From the NCBI RefSeq assembly GCF_019279795.1, contig NC_056730.1, forward strand, positions 615,814,595 through 615,878,594: DNA of 64,000 bases, read 5' to 3'. Below the pieces are notes generated by a model. The model was given only the letters and a program-made list of their open reading frames with translations, did no database searches and had not been told where the DNA came from. Source of the stretch: Protopterus annectens (lineage: Eukaryota > Chordata > Ceratodontiformes > Protopteridae). A program made the translations under genes and the position numbers. Below are positions 25,371 to 38,025 of the stretch, piece by piece (positions within the stretch are counted from its first letter, which is position 1; the number at the start of each line of letters is the position of its first letter).

Positions 25371-26911
25371 CAGGTGGTCATTGCAGTGTGGGTTTTGCTT
25401 TTATTATGGTATGGCATATGTTTCAAACAGTATGTGCATTGCACACATTGGGTATCTGCATGTCAAATAGATTTGTGTACATGTGACCTCAATCAGTACA
25501 TAGGTGTGAAGCCTGCATACTACATTTGTAACCTTCGACAGATTGTGCACCTGCTTCACAGATCATAGGCCACATATGTATGTCGGCATCAAGACCGGCC
25601 AATGTAGTGATCCGTGGCCAAGGACATCCCTGCCACACACATCCATGACACGTACTGTGAGTGAGGGTAATTGCTGGGGTAAATGTCAGACATGTTCATA
25701 CACAACAATGACTGGCAATAATGAACAGTCATGATAGTTGTGCACCAGCCCTGTGGATATGCATGCAGGCCCCTAATGTGTTATGTGAAACACCGAGTGA
25801 CCCCACAATATCTATGGATATGTGGATACCAAGGGACAGATTACATAACACGTGTCTGTCTGTACACATTGGTACCCAACATACATGTTCAGGGCTACCA
25901 CCTATGTGGTACTGTCAGGATAGTATGTTTAGTAAATGTGGATGACCATGCCATAGACGGTGTACTGCTATATAGCATTTATTGGACAACAAGTATCTGT
26001 CTGTATGATACCCTTGTGCAGGATATGCGTCCCATCCGGGAATGCAGTGTAGGCCATTGCATGCATTACCAGATGTGGATGGACATATCCCTAGTATGTT
26101 TGCATGTACTGAAGAGGGCTCTATGCCACACAGGTGTGGTCCCAGGAATGTGTGACGGTCAATACCACTGGTTACTGTTATAGTATTGTACTGGAAGGAT
26201 CCAACTGTTACTGAGTTCCCTACAACTGTGAGTCATTTGTCAGGACATCATCTAATGATTGGTTATAGTCATGCTGTTGCAGTGGTGTATACTGCCAGAC
26301 TGCAGATCATCGACAGATATCAACGGTATCACCCACAGCATAGTGCCAACCCATGTCATGCACACATGTGTACCCATGTTAGTACATATCTGTAGTAGAA
26401 TGGATACTAGCCATCGAAAGATACCATGAGATGTTAACAATGTGTAGAACAGGGTATGTCACACATCCCATGTGTCCACTATGCACGTACATGCAGACAG
26501 TGCGTACACACCATGTTCACAGATGTACACCTGCTAATTTGTAATGCACACATCACACACGTACTGTCCACTCACTAACACATGTTGGCAACACTGTTCA
26601 CTTCAGCCAAGTGGCACATGGGTGGACAATACATACTCAGACCTAACACTGGTGTAAACAATGCTACAATGACTATCAGAGCTGTGATGCATAATACCTG
26701 CTCAGATATACCTACAAGGATATCAGTACACCTTCCTGTTGGCAACTTGCTACTATTGCTACATTGCTATGATGTCACCCTGTGCATCAGAACCATGTTA
26801 GACTATACCTGCATCAATGTGACAGATGACAGGAGGTGGCACAGGTGTCATCATATGCACAGGGTGTGTTGTAGGTTTGCCAGAGCCCGACATTGACCCA
26901 TCCAATCTGCA

Positions 26912-26992
<81 letters not shown>

Positions 26993-27160
26993 GACAACAG
27001 TACTGCATGGGCCAATGTTGATGTAATGTGTGTGTATGTGTGAGCCCTAGTTTTATGGTAAGTATGTGTGTGTGTCTGCATGCACACAACTCCACCATGT
27101 GGCTGCCATATACGGGCAGTTGTGGGACAGCCACAGATTGTACCTGCTAGGCTATACAGA
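25371..27160. other. Non-coding stretch before the Myb/SANT gene
   Basis: No gene recognised. ORFs such as 25731-26183 (plus, 150 codons) show no motif and have the CpG-poor bias of the region. Confidence 0.5.
26915..26989. repeat. (TG)n microsatellite
   Basis: About 75 bases of uninterrupted TG. Confidence 0.98.
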
Positions 27161-30100
27161 TCACTGTCTCTGGCCATGGACACCGTATCTTTGCCTAGCA
27201 GGGGTGCTACGGGCAGTATCGGGTACCAACCCTGACTGGGTGCTATCATCAGAGGCAGAGGTATGATGACTGGACCCATGTCCCTGCTGGGACTGGGCAG
27301 CGCCATGTGTACATGGTCTAGTAGGACGGTCAATGGACAGGCCATCCCCAGCATTGCTGGGGCTGGTACTGCCACTACGGGAGTGGCTGTGATCTGTGGT
27401 CCGTCCGTGACAAATGCCAGCTGATGCTGTTGCTGGCATGCATCCGCGTCGGCCTCTCATCCTTCCTGCATGGTCCTGGCTTATGGCTAATACATTGTGG
27501 AGAACATCTAATGTCTCCCTCCAATGGCTATCACTGACCTCGGTGTAATTCTGGGTGGCACCGGCAAGGTCACGGATGCCGTCATTGATAGCAGTGTAAT
27601 GGGCCCTCTGCGCCCTTAGTCCCTGTCGGGTGTACCGTTCCATACGTGCCTGCATTACAGCCCAAAACATACTGAAGGTTGTAATACCTCCGGGGGCACG
27701 TCTGCCAGGGGCAATATGACCACTGGTGCTCCCCCGAGAACCCCTGAACATCCGCCTATGTGGTACTATTCCGGTAATCCAGCTATGGCTGCTGTGATGG
27801 GATGCACGTGCCATAGGTACCACACTCTCCTGGTCAATGCCAATTGTATGCTGTCCCTCAGCTATGGCTATTGGTGATGAGGGATGTATTGGCAGTATGA
27901 GTGTGCGCATAGTTGGGGTTGACCGCTGTGTACTGTCGATTGATGGAACAATGACAGACTATGTCAGACCTTCCTGTGCCACAATACATATCTCATCATT
28001 TCCACTATTAGTGGCGGTGACATCAGGTTCCCTGCTACATTCAGCCATGCCTAACACAGCACCTGTGGAAGGAAGACAGGAAATGCACTTTACAATCTGT
28101 TCATAATGTTAGCATACATGCAAACATGAACACATGCACACATGAACACATGCACACATGAACACATGAACGCATGCACACATGCACAGATGCACACATG
28201 CACACATGCACACATGAACACATGAACACATGAACACATGCACACATGAACACATGAACACATGCACACATGCACAGAAATACACTGCTCACCACAGCAC
28301 ATACACACACACACACACACACATACACACCAGCAATCCAACACATACACAGTAGTGTGTGATGGTCGGTGACATTATCACAAGGCAATCAGTCAACACA
28401 CACGTGTCAGCAGGCAGACCATGTGTTGCTCAACACCATGCAGTGCAAGTGTAGACAGCCCTATCTAATGACATTATACATGGCTTTGATGCATGTGTGT
28501 AGTTGTGCAGTGATTAGCTACACCCTGGAACACAATGTGTACCTGGACACAACATTGCTGTGCACGTATTATCTGCTCTGCAATATCATGTGCACCATCA
28601 CTCAATGGTATACATACCATGGCTGCAAGTGTCATCTGTGTGACACATAGATTGACATGTGTGATGACAGTGTCTGTGTCCATATCACATAATAGTGGGC
28701 ACAGGTGTAGCAAATGCATGCAATGTACAGACATGGGATGAGTGGTGCATGCAGACGTGAAGGAATCCCAATGCATGACATGGACATTGCACAGTGGTTA
28801 TGGTGCATGTGGGACATATTGCAGATATGTTGTTGCCAACCATGACATGGCATGCTACACAACTGCAACATTAAACACTACTCATACACAATGTGGGTCA
28901 TGTGACCTATACACCCAATAGCATTCCAGGACATATATGTGACTCTTTGCACAGATGGCGGCTGTTGTGCAAATTGTGTATACTAGCATATGTAAGCACA
29001 CACACAACATGCTATGCATGGTGAGTATAGGTGCATATGTTTGCACACACAAAACAATGAGGTGCACAGCAAAGACTGCTATATGCAGTACCGTGGTCAC
29101 TGTAACTGGATGGGGTGTAGTACCATGTGCCATCATCATCATCATGCATCTTCTGGTCACTCACGGCTACTACTGTGTGACAGACCACTGCCTAGCATGC
29201 TGTACCTGAACTGCAGTGCCATGGATACGTTCACTATTACTCAGCCACTTTGTACATGGGTGTATGAGGTGCCCAGTAGGGAGCATTGCCTAACATGACT
29301 GTGTTATGTGTTGAAGAGTGTTGCACAACCCCATGATAGGCCTCTACCCCTGAGGTACATCATGTGTGTGTAGATGACATGTGGGATAATGATGTGTGAC
29401 CTTACAGTGGGTGTGTGGTTATGCCATATCTAGCATGACTTTGTGTACTGCATGTGATAAATGTCTTATGTTGTGTACAGGTGTTGCAACTATGCCTATC
29501 CAATGTGCAGTACAGGGTTGCCACAACTGTGTGTCATGCTCTGTGTATTGCATGTCATTGAGGAAGCTACTGACATCACTGAGCTGTGCAACGTCTCACA
29601 GCAAACATGCATGGCATGCATTATGCGTAGGTGTGTTACGTGTACATGGCCTACACCTCACCTATGACATGCATATTTCATTACCAACATTGCAGGTATA
29701 ACACACTCACCAGCATGGATCAGCTGCCCTGCCATCACACCAGAGGGACCTATGAGAATATGAGAGGGTTCATCAGTGGCCACAACTGTGGCATTGCTAC
29801 AGTGGGTATGCTAAACTGCAGTACAACAGTCAACAGTCACAGGTGTAGGGATATTATACAAACTATCCGTATTGCACAGCAGTAGGCAGTGGAACTGCTA
29901 AACACACAGTACACATCTCACGTACACATAATCTAACAATACACTTAACTGTAGTCTACAGATGGGGCATATTACCTGCTTTCTCAAGGTGGATGTGCTG
30001 GGTGGCTCCGGCCTCCATTACAACACATGTCAGAGGTTGCCATATCTGTTGTCCAGGAGCCACCATGCTTAGGAGCAGCTCCTAAGCTCTGGTGAGGGGG

Positions 30101-30387
30101 GGATGTATGGCCACCCCAGCACCTGTGACAAGCTGCTGTCTTTGGATATCAGACGCATGCCGCCGGACTTGTCTAATTAAATCACTGCAGTGATGGCGTA
30201 CCTGCTCATATGTCCGGATATGCATGCCTATGTCATTTACCCGACTAACAGGTTCCTGCCACAGTGCAGTCCGCTCCTACTGGTGCTGGCTGGTTCTGGA
30301 GAACAGAATAATGTACTGCTGCAAAAGGCTGTTGACTATCACCTCTTCCTCTTCCGCAGTGTAAGCTGGATTACGTTGGTAGGCCAT
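27161..30387 (-). pseudogene. Harbinger Myb/SANT-like DNA-binding protein gene, two exons
   Basis: Second gene of two-gene Harbinger elements; the Myb-like protein binds the element's DNA and assists transposase. Exon 1 runs 30387-29976 and starts MAYQRNPAYTAEEEEVIV. Its trihelix-like Myb/SANT domain follows with ALWQEPVSRVN, TYEQVRHHCSDLIRQVRR and then EKAG. It ends AGCAG before a GTAATA donor. Exon 2 runs 28062-27161 after a strong pyrimidine tract ending CTTCCTTCCACAG. Phases agree: one leftover base in exon 1, two at the start of exon 2. Exon 2 encodes a Ser/Thr/Pro-rich chain with a helical segment (MFWAVMQARMERYTRQGLRAQ) and an arginine-rich end. Three in-frame TAG codons interrupt it: one after SRTSQHQ, one after LTRA, one after AQEGLT. 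All could come from CAG by C-to-T. It is convergent with the transposase at 15187. Confidence 0.82.
28113..28332. repeat. 10 bp minisatellite and (CA)n in the Myb intron
   Basis: Irregular units of ACACATGAAC and ACACATGCAC up to about 28276, then a (CA)n tract at about 28302-28330. All of it lies in the intron, close to the exon 2 acceptor. Confidence 0.93.
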
Positions 30388-31384
30388 CTGGCTGAAAAAG
30401 ATATGAACAATATGTGTGAGAGTGTCCTGTGGCACACTTTACACCTTTACCCACAGATATCACTTTACTGACATATATACCATCCTATTGTCTGTCAGTG
30501 GTTACACATGTTCAATAACACTTATTGGTTCTCAGGCCACAACTAACTAACACTGCCTGGCAGACTCTATATCACACGACTATACAACAGTACCCAACAC
30601 ACTGTTTGTGACACATTGCACAACCTCAAGACAGGGGTGTATATCACACCAATGCATGAAAAGAGATGCCATCCATTACAATGGATGTAAAGTACAGGTA
30701 CAGTAGTACCAATCAAACACCCTAGTCACTGATGCCATAGCCCTGCCTAACAGATGTGTCCAGTTGTTACTATAGGTGGCATACTGCTGTAACAGACTAT
30801 AGATGTTGCTGGATACACACGTCAACCCTGTAACACACATATGATTGCTGCCATTGTACAGGCATAATCACACACACATCAGGCAAACATACAACACACC
30901 ACTGTATGCCAACACAGATGAGCATTACCTGTGTGCCATACAGTGTTGTGTACCAGTACTTACACACCCTTATGCCTGCAGTCTGTCCTCTGTGCAGACT
31001 ATAGGTAACACACATGACAGTGTTTCCAAGCAATGTGAATGCACACCATACTTTGCTGTTTATCCCTACAGCTTCAGGTAGTACTACAGTTCATATTGGT
31101 GATGGATTCACCTGCAGTACCACTCACTAAGCATACATGTATTGCTTTAGCCTACAATGAGACACCACATTCATCAATGGAGAACTATGTCACATCATAT
31201 GCCGTACTACTATGTCTGCCTAACAGTACATTACACATCAGTTGCTGTCCTCAAAGCTAGGTTAGGCACTACCATGTCAGATACAACATCACACTAAGCT
31301 ATCACACATGTACAGACGTTGCACACATTCAGCGTTATACTCATTCAACATCACATAGCGGCTATTGCATTAAGTACATGTGTG
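30388..31384. other. 5' flank of the Myb/SANT gene
   Basis: No gene. By analogy with the elements at 38464 and 49543, a Harbinger terminus should lie 1-2 kb beyond the Myb start. I could not find one here, possibly because of the CR1 insertion at 31385 and the (TA)n tract. Confidence 0.4.
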
Positions 31385-31935
31385 AGTGCATAGTGTCATA
31401 GGTAGGTAATATGCTATTGGCCCTAGGGCCTATGGCAGCCTAGCCATATGCTACCCTGGCCTTTGACACATATGTACTTTGATTTCAATTGCCCCTGCCA
31501 ACCTGAACCACATAGGTGTTTGCTGGGGTGTATTAACAATCTCCCACACAATCATCAGGGGTATTTATAACAACTGCTAAGGAGGAGCCTTGTTTGCTAT
31601 TGCTATGTGGTCTATTCCAGTGTATGGAATATGTCTGAGATGGGAACCTATCCCTCCAGCATGTGTTGTTTAGTGAGCTGACAAGGTTTAGGGCCCTAGA
31701 GCGTGTAACCCTGAGGGGCTGTGATATGTTGCCATGGTGGTTGTCACCCAGCTATGGGTGTGACATACCTCTGTATGTCCAGCAGAGGTCACCTCTGTGT
31801 GGCCAGTATGCAATACAGTGTAGTTGTGGTTTTGTGAGTCAGTCTGCATAGGGCATCTGTTTGCGGACAGTATTACCATTTGAGAGGTCTGTCTGTGGCC
31901 TGTTCACCTGGTGTAGTTGTCATGTGAAGTACATA
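31385..31935 (-). mobile_element. CR1-type LINE, 3' fragment
   Basis: A 5'-truncated copy. The segment TACCTCTGTATGTCCAGCAG...GGTCACCTCTGTG aligns with TTGTATGTCAGGCACATGTC...ACCTCTGAG of the CR1 at 57.4 kb. The 3' end has GCCCTAGGGCCTATGGCAGC and GCCTAGCC, like the other CR1 tails. No open frame. Confidence 0.75.
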
Positions 31936-32277
31936 CCACACAGGGCATTGTGATGAGTAAAGGGGAACCCTACCCTATACTTCCATAGATGACACACCTG
32001 TTGTCATGACACATACCACACAGACAGATTACAGGTGTAGTGTGGCACTGTCTTCATCACAGTGGAGGCTACTGTCCACCTGTGTCCCATGTTCTCTTAT
32101 CACACCTTCACTGTTAGGTAGATCTCTGCCTATGTGTTAGTTAATGGGTACACTGTTTTGGGAAGGTGGAATGGCACTGCAGTATCAACACTCTACAGTC
32201 GATGCCTTGTTCACCACACACCTGTTGCGGTACATATGACCCCATGTCTCTATGTCTCTCTCTCTCACTGTATCTAT

Positions 32278-32420
<143 letters not shown>

Positions 32421-32696
32421 GCATATCTATACACATACATGTACACATCCATTGCTGTACACATGGATGTTCATATAGGCACATGTACAGTCCACCTTTC
32501 ATGGTAGGGATCTCACTTATGCGACAGTTGTGGGATGTACAGGTATGTGATTACATTGCACAGTGTTGTGCAGAATGCATGTGGGTGTCCTCATCCCTTG
32601 TAGCATTAGCAGACCTCACTGTCTGTAACACATCAGATCTGACAAATCTGTCCCACAGCATTTAACAACCACATGACATATATCAACACTACCATA

Positions 32697-32863
32697 GCTG
32701 GCCTTAGGCATAGGCCTACTGGGCGGCCACCTAGGGTGCTGCTCTAGCAGAGGTGCTTTTCCACTAATTATGTGGACACAAGGATGGGGGCAGCAGGAAG
32801 TGTGGTAGGGGGTGCCACGGGGCCCTTTTGCCTAGGGCACCAGTTGACCTAAGGCCACTCCAA
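32697..32863. mobile_element. MITE-like inverted-repeat element
   Basis: About 165 bp bounded by CTGGCCTTAGGC and its inverted partner CCTAAGGCCAC. Inner complementary segments GGCGGCCACCTAGGG and CCTTTTGCCTAGGGCACC allow a long hairpin. It has no coding capacity and is GC-rich against AT-rich flanks. The superfamily is uncertain (hAT or Kolobok-like ends are possible). Confidence 0.65.
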
Positions 32864-33987
32864 CACACTGCATGCTGTCTTCCAGGCCACACACTACAAC
32901 CTACATGGATATATGCACATATCAACATTCAGCGACATATATCTGTCCACCCTTCACTAACAGTTGTAGTATGTCCCTTGCCCTATGCACATGTGCAGAT
33001 ACAGATAGATACATACTGCTGCCACACATGGATAAATTTGCAGTGTGTAGAGTACTCTTCAGGAACATCTACAATATGCCAACACATACATTTGAGTTAC
33101 ATACTTTACCTTTGTATTTACCTGCTCTGTGTGTTATGGTTTTGTATCTTTTTTTTTGTTGGTTTGATTTGGGTTTTTGCCCTCTATTTCACCTTCAGTC
33201 TCTGTTTCTGCCTCTCTTCTGTCACTGTCTCACTCTGTGTGCCTGTCTCTCTCTCTCTCTCACTGTCTGCCTCACGACACTGGCAATGATATAATTGCAT
33301 GTGTGGACTGCAGGTAGAGCCTGCTTTTCTAGGTATCTGCACTTGTGCATGTGACAGCCTCTGCACTAATTGCTGCCCACCATTCAGTAATTGCATGCAG
33401 CCTGCTGTTTGGTGATTGCATTACTCACTGTGATTGCAGCACACTGCTATTAAATGCTAGGTTAGGTAGGCGTAGCCCTTTCAAATTTCAAAGGCGGGGC
33501 CCATTCTTGTTTGCTCTGGACACCGTTGTGTCAGTCTGAAGGTTGCTATATATCTCTTATCTGATGCTAGGTTTGTAGCCAGTTATGTGCATGTTGTACT
33601 CATACCTGCATGTTGCTGCTTCCAGTACACACATCTCAGTGTAGACATGTATGTACCCCTCCAAATGCTAACACAGGATGCATGGGAGTACGTACTTTTT
33701 TCTCACTTACACAATTAACTGCCATACAAATGTGGTTATTGCACTGTATTCCTGTGGCCAGTGTTTATCCTGGTCTGATACTGTGTGGTGTTTGTAAGGT
33801 GCTACTGTAACATTATTCCCTGCTAGGATGGCTGGTTCTCCTTTCATAGTCATGTCATGCAATTCCACAACCACTGCTGGTAAAGACCCACAGAAAAGGG
33901 TTTGTGTTATACCATTCCTAATTTCCATTCCATTCCCTCATTGTAATGCATGGTATATTTATTTCAGAACCAAGTTATTTGTATATC
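32864..33987. other. No recognisable gene
   Basis: Mixed low-complexity sequence: a pyrimidine run with (CTCTCT)n near 33250 and no motif-bearing ORF. Confidence 0.5.
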
Positions 33988-34056
33988 TGCTGTGGCTTAG
34001 TGGTAATTCATGCAGTGTATTGTGTCAATGGTCTGGGGTTCGGGACTGGCAGAGGT
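33988..34056 (+). repeat. tRNA-like module a
   Basis: TGTGGCTTAGTGGTAATTC is A-box-like and GGGTTCGGGACTGG is B-box-like. It is followed by GTTTTTTATTTTGCTG and a GTGACTAAGGCACTTTTAAG tail. It is the inverted homologue of 50600-50740, so both belong to the same repeat type. Confidence 0.6.
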
Positions 34057-34099
34057 TTTTTATTTTGCTGCTCAGCAGAACAAGGGCCCTGCCATAGAG

Positions 34100-34235
34100 T
34101 GACTAAGGCACTTTTAAGCAGTAGTAAGCGGATTTGCGCGACGCTTAGCTATGCTTAGCTAAGCGCACACATGCGCACACTTGCTTAATCCCGCTTACTA
34201 CTGCTTAAAATGTGCTTACTCCCGCTAACCCCCGT
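34100..34235. repeat. TAAGC/GCTTA-rich subterminal array
   Basis: Dense copies of TAAGC, GCTTAC and GCTTAGC in both orientations. The block is homologous to 50330-50620, beside the sister Myb gene. Confidence 0.7.
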
Positions 34236-34849
34236 GCTAATTTCTTTGAAAGAAAAGAAAATGGGGAGATAGGAAAGTGGTAAAAAAGGGGGCACAGAGA
34301 GGGGAAAGACAGTAGGAAAACAAGCTCGGGATGTGCAGGACAGGTGTAGGGAAGGTCCATAGCTGCCCATTTCTTTGCCAGCAACAGCTGTGCATATGTT
34401 GAAAATTTGGAGTGAAATTTGAAACCTTCCAACCCTGAGAGAGGGGTGAGGACAACAAAGTTTTTTGTGCTGCCAATTAGAATTATCAGTGTACATGTCC
34501 AATGGACATGTGTGCGAAATGGGAAGCTATGTATGGGGCATAATTTTTTTTCAGGTACAGATTGCCCTTTTTTTTTTTTTTTCAGGGGAGAGTGGTAAGT
34601 GAGGTAGAGGAAGTAGGTATATTTGGGGAGGTAGGTTGGGTAGGTAAACAGACAAGACAAACAAGATGCATACAGGGGCAGAGTATGACACATGGGGTGG
34701 GTAAACACAATTGATGGGGACAGATGTTTGGAAATCGCAAGCCCATGAGCCCAGAGATGGTAACAGTGGGACTGATATCCCAACCCATGGGCAGTCACCA
34801 CTGGACCTTCACAGACCTGAGGGTCACTGTGCTGGGGGCTGCGTAGGAG
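34236..34849. other. Region downstream of Harbinger Myb exon 2
   Basis: No independent gene seen. It includes a T-rich tract near 34565-34583. Minus-strand ORFs across it continue past the exon 2 homology without recognisable motifs; they may include 3' UTR. Confidence 0.4.
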
Positions 34850-37281
34850 GGGCAGGCTCACCCGTGAGTCACACCACTCTCGCCTTGTGCTGGCATAGGG
34901 GATCAGCAACTAAATGCTGGATCTCCCTACGCACCACAACCCGGACCCTTCAGAGGGTGACAGGAGGCCCTTCTCCACCCATGCTTGCAGGGGGGCGAGC
35001 CCCATCCCCGGAAGTGCTTCCACCCGAAGGTGGTACAGGACCTACGGTGAAGGGTGGCCCAGGCTGGGCACCAGACCTGCTGGTGCCAGGTACAACTGCC
35101 AGCTGAGGTGGGACAGGTGGGTCTGCTGGGACCGGCCTTCCCATACATTCTGTGATTAGGTGTTTTTAATTACAACATAGAGAACAGCATTCCAAGTTAG
35201 TTGTAACAGCATGCAGTAATATTCCCATTAACCCAACACACCAGGGTTACAACAGTTGAACAGCAAGCATAACACATGCATGTATTGAACAACAGTGGAC
35301 ATTCCAACAGCATGCAGGGATGATTGGTGGCAACAGGCCACCAAGACTGTGGTGTTTTAACAGGGGATATGCATCAAAGTAGGTGCAGATTTTTTTATAA
35401 CAATAGGACATATGTCCCAACAAATGTTATGAGATTACACATACCCATTGAGGTGTGGAATTGCATTGTTTATACACATGGAGTAGGGTGTAAAAAGAAA
35501 CCTCCATTAACATCTTATTAGTACTTTAACTGTACACTACACTCCTATTGACTGCAGGTGTATATCCCCTACATATATTTTTACACTAAGCAACATGCAT
35601 TTGATTGCATTATCGGTTTTGCTAATTCATGATATACCCGGCCTATATCTGACATGGTAACTGTCCAGGATGTAGATGTTACTGCTACATAATTGTATTA
35701 AATTGACTTGTTTATGTATGTGCACATCTGGATGTGTTCACATGGCTTTTTCTCTTGTTTTCTACACAACCCTACTTTTCAGGTGACACACTTAAGTTTC
35801 TGGAGAACTCCTTGACAGGCTACTTGTGTGCCAGATTTAGCTATTCATGTCAGCCATTTCACAACTGTTTAGGACTGTTGCATACTTCACAGCTACTGGC
35901 ACTTCCTTCATCCACTTTATATGGGACTGCACTACTGGGGGTTGTCAGCACTTACTACAACAGAGTAAAATTTCTTCACTGCAAAGGTTCAACAACATTT
36001 CTGAGTAACTGGCACATACACACTGCAAGTATTATACCTTTCTTATTTACATTAAAACTCTTTTCTACAGGATCTCTCTTGTATTTGACATTACACTGCA
36101 TACAGTAGACCTATTCAGGAAAAGTTATACCTTTATTGATAGGTTACAAGACTGTTTCACAGGCTCACACATGTTTTATCTATGACAGTGCATGCAGAGA
36201 TAGTATTCCAGACACGTTTTTGCTTTATTCATGGGTTACTTCAGTTTATTCCTGCCTATCTGACTTATGATATGTTACAGCACATGCAGATGATTTATTC
36301 AGGGAATGAATGTTTTATACTTCACAGCTACTGCCACTTCCTTCATCCACTTCCTATGGGACTGCACAACAATAGGTTGACAGCACCTAATACAACAGTA
36401 CTATTTATTATTGCAAGAGTACAACAACATTTCAAAGTAAGTAACACAGACACACTCCAAGTTTTATACCTTTATTAATTACATTGAACACTCTTTTCTA
36501 CAGGCTCTCTCATTTACTTGTTATTACAATGCATAAGGAAGACATATTCAGGACATATTATACCTTTCTTGATAGGTTACAACACTCTTTTTCAGGCCTG
36601 CTCACTTATGTGTTATGACAATACATGCAGGGATAGTATTCCAGAATTATTTTAGCTTGATTGTTGGGTTAGTACACTCAGTTTCTGGCTCACTGACGTT
36701 TGTTATATAACAGTACATGCAGATGATTTAATCAGGACATTTTATTGCTGTATTATTGGGCTTAAACACTTTTCTCATGCTCACTCACATATATCATGTA
36801 ACAATACATGCAAAATATTTACTAACCTGCCTGGTGGCACAGCCTATCTGCATAAGCTTGCTGATTCATAGCATGAGAACCTGCAGCTGTGGAGTAAATA
36901 AAGGCATATTGAGACGTACCTATCCATTATTTAGACTATATTAGCTTATCTTACATACTGCATTCCATGGCTACCTACTTAGTAGTGGGCATCCCTCATT
37001 TGACAGGCCTCCTGGATCCACTAGTTCAGAAGGTCCTGCTTCCACCTCTTCAGGTCTGCATGGTGGTGACGGACCTGCTCACCAGTCCGAGGGACGCCTG
37101 TGGCACTGGTGAGTTCATGAGCCAACTAGCTCCAAGCCTCCGCCTTATACTCCATTCCTTGGAACTGGCCCTGCAGGAGTCGAGTCTCATGCCGATGGAC
37201 TAGGAGCCAAATCATATATCTTGACTCCTCGATGCCCCAGCGTTGCGCTTGAAAGCATGTTCCCTCTCCAGCACCAGACAT
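34850..37281 (-). pseudogene. Harbinger-type Myb/SANT protein gene (second type), minus copy
   Basis: Exon 1 (37281-36955) starts MSGAGEGTCFQAQRWGIEE. It then encodes a Myb/SANT-like domain: EAW, LAHELTSATGVPRTGEQVRHH, ADLKR, WIQEA. Two in-frame TAGs are present (in W-S-stop-LAHEL and N-stop-WIQEA). A GTAAGA donor follows at 36954. Exon 2 (35149 to about 34850) follows a CTAATCACAG acceptor and is Pro/Gly/Ser-rich (GRPVPADPPVPPQ, then GPVPPSGGSTS), ending at a TGA after GEGPPVTL. The copy at 51284-51588 plus 63867-64000 has the same two parts in the same frames, which supports real coding origin. It is a DNA-binding partner for a Harbinger transposase, and it differs from the type at 30387. 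Confidence 0.78.
35160..36954. other. Intron of the minus-strand Myb/SANT gene
   Basis: Between the two exons. The part at 35190-35470 (AGGACATATGTCCCAACA, CAGCATGCAG) is the inverted homologue of 63530-63830 before exon 2 of the plus copy. The part at 36110-36740 has diverged internal repeats (TTATACCTTT, CTCACTTATGTGTTA, ACAGTACATGCAGATGATTT). Confidence 0.55.
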
Positions 37282-37475
37282 TCTAACTGCAGATGGGAGC
37301 TACAATCAGTTATGGTGAGTATTCCTGCCTATGCGGCTTAAATATGCCGCATTTCCCACACTTTTCTGTGATTGGCCATTTTGAATATTCTCAGATGACT
37401 GCAGACATGCTTAGCAATGGTTAAGCAAACATTTATTACTATATATATGTTAACAGTGGATGTTTGTCCAAAGCT

Positions 37476-37541
37476 GTTGTGGCTTAGTGGTTCAGTACTT
37501 CGATTATGGTGCACAGTGTCCTGGGTTCAAACCTTATCATT
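37476..37541 (+). repeat. tRNA-like module b
   Basis: A-box-like TGGCTTAGTGGTTCAG and a perfect B-box GGGTTCAAACC with tRNA-like spacing, followed by a TTTTATTTTA tail. It faces module c, forming an inverted pair around a GC-rich core. Confidence 0.65.
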
Positions 37542-37957
37542 GTATTTTATTTTACTACTGTCCAGACAAGTTTGGGGGTGTGGCTGTGTGTAAGCAACTT
37601 TGCTCTACGTTGCTCCATGTTGCCCGACGGGGTGCTGGTTGGCGCGGCGCGCACCTTCGCGCAAACCGATTGCGCTGGGTAAAGCACTATTTAGCTTTGG
37701 GCAACTATTTTGCAGTGGGTAAAGCACGATTTAGCTATGGGCAACTACATTGTGCTGGGTAAAGCGTGAGTTAGCTAGGGGCAACACCATCGTGCTGGGT
37801 GAAGCGCTGCTTAACTGCGGGCAATTTTATATTGAGATCCTTTAAAATATTTATTTTATTCACTGATACATTGGCCATTTCACTGCTTTTTAGTTGTGTT
37901 TAAACATATATGTTGTGTATTATTCCATATCCTGATTTAAAAAATAAATACGAAAGG

Positions 37958-38025
37958 GAGTGGTGCGACTTGAACTGTGAATGCCTCTTCTTTGTGTGAA
38001 TGCTCTACCATTACGCCATTGCTAT
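37958..38025 (-). repeat. tRNA-like module c
   Basis: On the minus strand: GCAATGGCGTAATGGTAGAG (A-box) and AGTTCAAGTCGC (B-box). This is close to a folded tRNA but lacks CCA and a clean acceptor stem, so I treat it as SINE-like rather than a functional tRNA gene. Confidence 0.65.

Noticed and set aside
25731..26183. 150-codon ORF on the plus strand
   Set aside because: No motif, no homologue in the window, biased CpG-poor composition; likely chance.
26814..27134. Thr-His-rich ORFs on the minus strand
   Set aside because: Translation of the (TG)n tract plus flank.
28090..28388. Cys/Val/His repeat ORFs resembling a secreted repeat protein
   Set aside because: Frame-by-frame reading of the 10 bp minisatellite in the Myb intron.
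37958..38025. Functional tRNA gene
   Set aside because: A- and B-boxes are present, but the acceptor stem and terminator are unconvincing and related modules recur in the transposons.
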